DNA from: Triparma columacea
Taxonomy: Eukaryota; Sar; Bolidophyceae; Parmales; Triparmaceae
DNA: 24,192 nucleotides
Direction: 5' to 3'
NCBI GenBank assembly: GCA_030267965.1
Contig: BRYA01001271.1
Coordinates: 2,784 to 26,975, forward strand
Shown: positions 21,025-24,192 of the stretch, piece after piece
Layout: every line of letters begins with the position of its first letter
Position numbering within the stretch: position 1 is the first letter of the stretch
Translations under genes and position numbers: made by a program
Notes under the pieces: model-generated
What the model was told of the DNA's origin: nothing
Database searches by the model: none
The model's input: the letters and a program-made list of their open reading frames with translations, nothing else

Positions 21025-22069
21025 TCAGCCAAATAACATTGTCCAGAAATTCCCAGGCAGTGTCTTCCTCATAACCTTGACCGTGGTCGGTCTGCTGGCC
21101 AGCCCCCCGTTAGCCATGGGGACGAGGCTCCTCGCACTGTCGTCTTCCCACACTACCTTGTACCCCAATTTTTTGTATAACCGGAGGGCACGGCTATTGG
21201 CGGTCTCGACGAGCAACCATAGCTCCCCGTAACCCCAACCCTTGGGACCCACTATCTCCTCGACCCTCTTCACCAACTTCACAGCCACTCCCTTCCTCCT
21301 GAATGTTTTCCCCACTGCTAGATTGCTCATAACGGGCACATTCTCTATTCTCTTGCTCCTTTTATCCGAGCTGTCGTCGATGGTTGATACCTCAACACCA
21401 GCGCAGCCAACAACCTCACCACCTTCACCCCTTTCTGTCGCAACCACAAGGGAGCAAGCCATCCTTGGGTTACCCATGGAGTCGAATACATTCAAGCCGT
21501 CCCCGTCGCTGAACCGGTAGCGCTTTAGAAACTCGGCGCACTGACGACGCTCAAGACTGGATCTCTGTGCGGGCGAAAGTGACTGGGATTCAGACTTGTC
21601 TGAAAAGAAGAGAGGAGTGAGATTAATGGGGGGTCGTGTAGTTGTTTTGCAGGGAGGTGAAGAAGAATTACGGCAGCAGTTACGGGGAAGGGTGTAAATT
21701 GATCCCACACACAATATAGCTAGTCTCCCTTCGCCTGTTAGGGTTGTCGCTGGCATCATCAGCTTGGTGCTTCCCTCCTCGTCATCACTCACCCAGCCAA
21801 AAGGCATCCACGAAGAAGCAGGAGATTTTATTGAGTGAAGACGAGTATGGTGCATCCAATGCGTCAACAGAGAAAGGGGTGGGGCCGAATTTTAGATTAC
21901 TTAAGGTACCTAAACTGGCCACATCAGGTCTTGACTCGGAAGGGTTTTCATTGAAACCTTTCTTATTCTTTGTTCTGTGCCGCTGAATTCGGTTGTTATG
22001 ATACTTTGGTATAACTGAGAACCCATCCCCGCAGTTGAAAAGGATGAATAAAAAGGTTAGAAATTTCAT
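21025..22069 (-). CDS. GNAT-family N-acetyltransferase with predicted plastid presequence
   Basis: Two exons on the minus strand, 22069-21793 and 21599-21025, joined through an Asp codon, encode about 283 aa. The first 16 residues form a hydrophobic signal peptide (MKFLTFLFILFNCGDG). It is followed by Phe17 and a Lys/Arg/Asn-rich stretch without acids (to about 38). A signal peptide, Phe at +1 and a basic transit peptide are the known plastid address of algae with secondary plastids. The GNAT fold covers about 120-275. VMSNLAVGKTFRRKGVA contains the R-R-x-G-x-A acetyl-CoA pyrophosphate loop (193-198), and LVETANSRALRLYKKLGY is the typical motif B ending. The order resembles plant plastid GNATs that acetylate protein N-termini or lysines, or serotonin-type amines. 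The substrate is unknown. The ATG at 22069 was chosen because it starts the signal peptide; the frame is open further upstream but runs into the divergent gene. Confidence 0.82.
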
Positions 22070-22139
22070 CTCTATGTTTGTCTTCTCGTCTTCGATCTTC
22101 GATCTGCAGCAAATTCCTGGGAACACCATAACAGACTGG
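22070..22139. promoter_or_regulatory. Very short divergent promoter, GNAT and PH-domain genes
   Basis: The two predicted start codons are only 70 bp apart on opposite strands, so the 5' leaders and promoters must overlap. No TATA box stands out. If the PH protein starts at the upstream in-frame ATGs (22035 or 22044), the two coding regions would overlap head to head. Confidence 0.4.
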
Positions 22140-23291
22140 ATGGGAAACGACCCTCCTCGACACCACGCGCGCTCGTCGTCTTCAGCACTCTCCGTACCAA
22201 ATGGCGAATCACCACGACCTCCGTTCGTAGACCCTGTGACAGGATTTGAGATGGATTGCAACTGTTCCGAAAAAGAGGGCTGGCTGCAGAAGCAGAGTGA
22301 ATGGATGAAGGAGTGGAGAGTGCGGTTTGTAAGTGTTGATGATTGCTACAGGTACCTTGTAGAGGGTAGGATAGCGCGTTGGGGTGATTATATAAGGGTT
22401 TTTTAGGGCAGAAGGGCGAGGGAGGAAGTTATATTATCTTTGTCGTGTGTGCCGGTCGGTATTCTTCACACTCGACCTTACCCTCCCCCCTCCCCTAACA
22501 ATCTTTCCCCACTCCCTTCCCAGATGATACTCAAGGGAGGCTCGTTATTTTTCTGTAAAGACACAACAGTTTCCCCTCACGGAGTGATTGACCTCACTGA
22601 ATGCACGGACGTCCGCGAACTCGGCTCTGGCTTTGATTTCTCCGTTGCCGGACCGAAGGAGAAGTATTGCCTCAGAGCTCAGAACAAGCGGGAAATGAAC
22701 GAATGGATCAGCGCAATTAAGAAGGCCATGAGCAGCATGCTGAGCAAGCAGGTCTACCTGACGACTTACAAGGACATGTTGTTCCAGGGCCAGATGTTTG
22801 AAAAACACCACCACGACCCGGTTGGTCGCTTTAACTTCTCCCAAAAGGATTCATCTCGTCTCGTCAAGGTTTCCCGCGATGGGCAGAGGATAACATGGCA
22901 TAAGGCGGGGCGCTTGGACGTCATCTGCGACTCAATAGACCTGAACTCAGTCGTGGCAATCAACCCTGGCTTCACGACACTCGTCTTCAAACAAACAGGT
23001 AGCAAGAGCAAGGAGACAAACTGCTTTTCTATAATTTCCAAGGAAAGGTCGCTAGACCTCGAGGCCTCCAACCAGGACATTGCGAGGCAGTGGGTAGAAG
23101 GGCTTCGCGCGCTACTTAAGTATGGGGAGATCATGACCCCGTCGGAGCTTCGCAAAGCAGACGAATTCGCACAGAGAAGAGAGCTCGAGGAAGAAGCAAG
23201 GAAAAACAAGGCGCTCAAAAAACACGAGAACGACAGGGCCAAGCTCAGGGCAGCGAGAGAGCGCGCTCATAGACAAATGCAGGCAAAGTAA
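22140..23291 (+). CDS. Protein with two pleckstrin-homology-like domains and a coiled-coil tail
   Basis: Two exons, 22140-22328 and 22524-23291, encode about 318 aa up to a TAA. A Ser/Pro-rich N-terminus of about 40 residues precedes a PH domain at about 45-135. It starts EGWLQKQ, has the WRVRF strand split by the intron, then MILKGGSLFFC, and ends in the helix REMNEWISAIKKAM with the conserved Trp. A second PH-like module covers about 170-262 (RLVKVSRDGQRITW, TTLVFKQTG, CFSIISKERSLDLEA, ARQWVEGLRALL). From about 275 the protein is a charged, Ala-rich coiled coil. PH domains bind phosphoinositides or proteins, so membrane or cytoskeletal recruitment is likely; the ligand is unknown. The TAA overlaps a good donor (AA/GTAAGA at 23288), and coiled-coil coding resumes at about 23880. 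The gene may therefore be longer than stated. The start at 22140 is uncertain, since the frame is open upstream. Confidence 0.8.
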
Positions 23292-23351
23292 GACCGTGTA
23301 AAACTAAACAAAGGAAATACTGCCTAGAGAATATAGTTCGCAAAAAGTAGT

Positions 23352-23669
23352 TCAACCTTTGTTGATGTTTAATGTGTCGTAGGCAATTATCCGCTCGTCT
23401 TCCAACATCATTATCTTTTCCTTCTCATGATGTAGCTTGATCCTTCCCTCAATCACAGCACAACGATGATTCAAGAACCAATTTAGCCCCCAAAGGCTGC
23501 CCATCAAAACTGACATGTCGGGTACAACTACGATCAAGTTGTTGTTCACGCTGCTTTTTGATAAGGATTCAATCGTCTTTACATCCTCCCAATTTGTCCC
23601 ATCAAGCACAAAAACATGGTGAGGGCCGTTTTCGTTCCTCTGACACCAAACCCAAGGCCAGGTATCCAA
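23352..23669 (-). pseudogene. Protein-like minus-strand open frame without a usable start
   Basis: About 105 codons are open on the minus strand, ending in TAA near 23352. The translation looks protein-like, with segments such as HHVFVLDGTNWEDVKTIESL and LIVVVPDMSVLMGSLWGLNW and little low complexity. No ATG occurs in the first half. TGA codons close the frame just upstream, next to the MITE target duplication. It is AT-richer than the neighbouring genes. I do not recognise a family. It could be a relic exon, an inserted fragment, or chance. It lies between the PH gene and the coiled-coil exons, so it may simply be intron sequence. Confidence 0.25.
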
Positions 23670-23675
23670 TCATCA

Positions 23676-23855
23676 TAGCCCATGGGCCTATAGCCAATGG
23701 CTAAAATTTTGGCTATAACTTCGCTAAAAAAGTTTATTTAACGGCTATATATCCGCAAATGCGGCGATCTGATTGGTTCCAACGGGTGCCTATTTGCCTT
23801 TGGCTATAAAATTGGCTATTTCTCTGAAAACTTTTGACTATGGGCCCATGGGCTA
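23676..23855. mobile_element. 180-bp MITE, hAT-type, with 8-bp target-site duplication
   Basis: The element has terminal inverted repeats of 18 bp matching at 17 positions: TAGCCCATGGGCCTATAG at 23676-23693 and the complement of TAGCCCATGGGCCCATAG at 23838-23855. It is flanked by a perfect 8-bp direct duplication, AATCATCA, at 23668-23675 and 23856-23863. An 8-bp duplication is typical of hAT transposases. The interior is AT-rich and non-coding, with many copies of GGCTA/TAGCC near both ends, as expected for subterminal transposase-binding sites. It encodes nothing and must be moved in trans. The exact duplication suggests a fairly recent insertion. Confidence 0.9.
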
Positions 23856-23879
23856 AATCATCAGCAAAATGCGAAGCAG

Positions 23880-24192
23880 ATGAGGAAACAGGCCAACCTT
23901 GAAAGAGAAGTGGAGAAAATGAGGGAGGCTGCCGCACGCAAGGCACAGAAGGCCATAAAGACAGCGGTCCAGGGTTGGAAAGATCCAGGTTCGTGATTCA
24001 TCTTTTCGATACTTTGCTTTTTCTACCCTCGTCGATCCATAATCTTACAATTTACTTCCCCAAACTCCCCCCTCCAGTCGCAAACTTGTCGAGCCTCTCC
24101 TTTCCTGGGACTGACGCTGCCGCCCAGGCTTACGCAAGCTACAAGCAGGCGTCTTCATACGGCCCGGCTTTCACCCTGTTTGGAGAGGTGAA
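23880..24192 (+). CDS. Partial coiled-coil coding region running off the window
   Basis: Two exons are visible, about 23880-23988 and 24078-24187, joined through a Val codon; a GTGAA donor follows at 24188. The first exon encodes a charged helix (MRKQANLEREVEKMREAAAR, then KAQKAIKTAVQGWKDP). The second continues VANLSSLSFPGTDAAAQAYA and ends in a Gly/Pro/aromatic segment (YGPAFTLFGE). The donor of the first intron is the unusual CCAG/GTTCGT. The region is either the 5' end of a new gene starting at the ATG at 23880, or the continuation of the PH-domain gene. Helix composition fits the latter well. An AG at 23883-23884 is in phase with a donor at 23288, though preceded by an unfavourable G. 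No family is recognised. Confidence 0.6.

Overview
This is nuclear DNA from a eukaryote with a compact genome. I reconstruct eleven complete genes and one partial gene at the right edge, with 26 short GT-AG introns (68 to about 300 bp); 17 of the 26 donors read GTGAG. Every exon-exon junction given here was checked for reading phase. The best lineage clue is the UDP-glucose pyrophosphorylase/phosphoglucomutase fusion at 13014-16572, which is known from stramenopiles (diatoms, oomycetes and relatives). A predicted signal-plus-transit presequence on the GNAT gene points to a photosynthetic stramenopile with a complex plastid, for example a diatom, Parmales or pelagophyte. The lineage is an inference; no rRNA or plastid gene is present.

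Layout, left to right: an imperfect inverted repeat (110-282); a mitochondrial DnaJ-type chaperone without its zinc finger (minus, 376-2552); a dimethylargininase-family enzyme (plus, 3037-4153); an AT-rich spacer; an AAAP/SLC38-type amino-acid transporter (plus, 4760-6564); a nuclear TAZ zinc-finger protein (minus, 6661-9937); an unrecognised membrane protein (plus, 10552-11559) converging on an unrecognised small protein (minus, 11592-12312); the UGP-PGM fusion (plus, 13014-16572); a LETM1-like protein (minus, 16731-17783); methionyl-tRNA synthetase with a C-terminal EMAPII-like domain (plus, 17894-20964); a GNAT acetyltransferase (minus, 21025-22069); a double-PH-domain protein (plus, 22140-23291); a 180-bp hAT-type MITE with a perfect 8-bp target duplication (23676-23855); and a partial coiled-coil coding region running off the right edge.

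The genes mostly alternate in strand, giving short shared divergent promoters (111 bp between the LETM1-like gene and MetRS, 70 bp between GNAT and the PH gene) and tight convergent 3' ends (32 bp at 11560-11591). They do not form one pathway; they are housekeeping genes for mitochondrial proteostasis, arginine derivatives, transport, sugar nucleotides and translation.

The most interesting signals are sequence blocks shared between introns of unrelated genes, which suggest an introner-like family or common intron origin; the MITE and a possible large intron splitting the PH gene from the coiled-coil exons; the zinc-finger-less mitochondrial J protein; and the MetRS core without zinc knuckles joined to an EMAPII-like domain.
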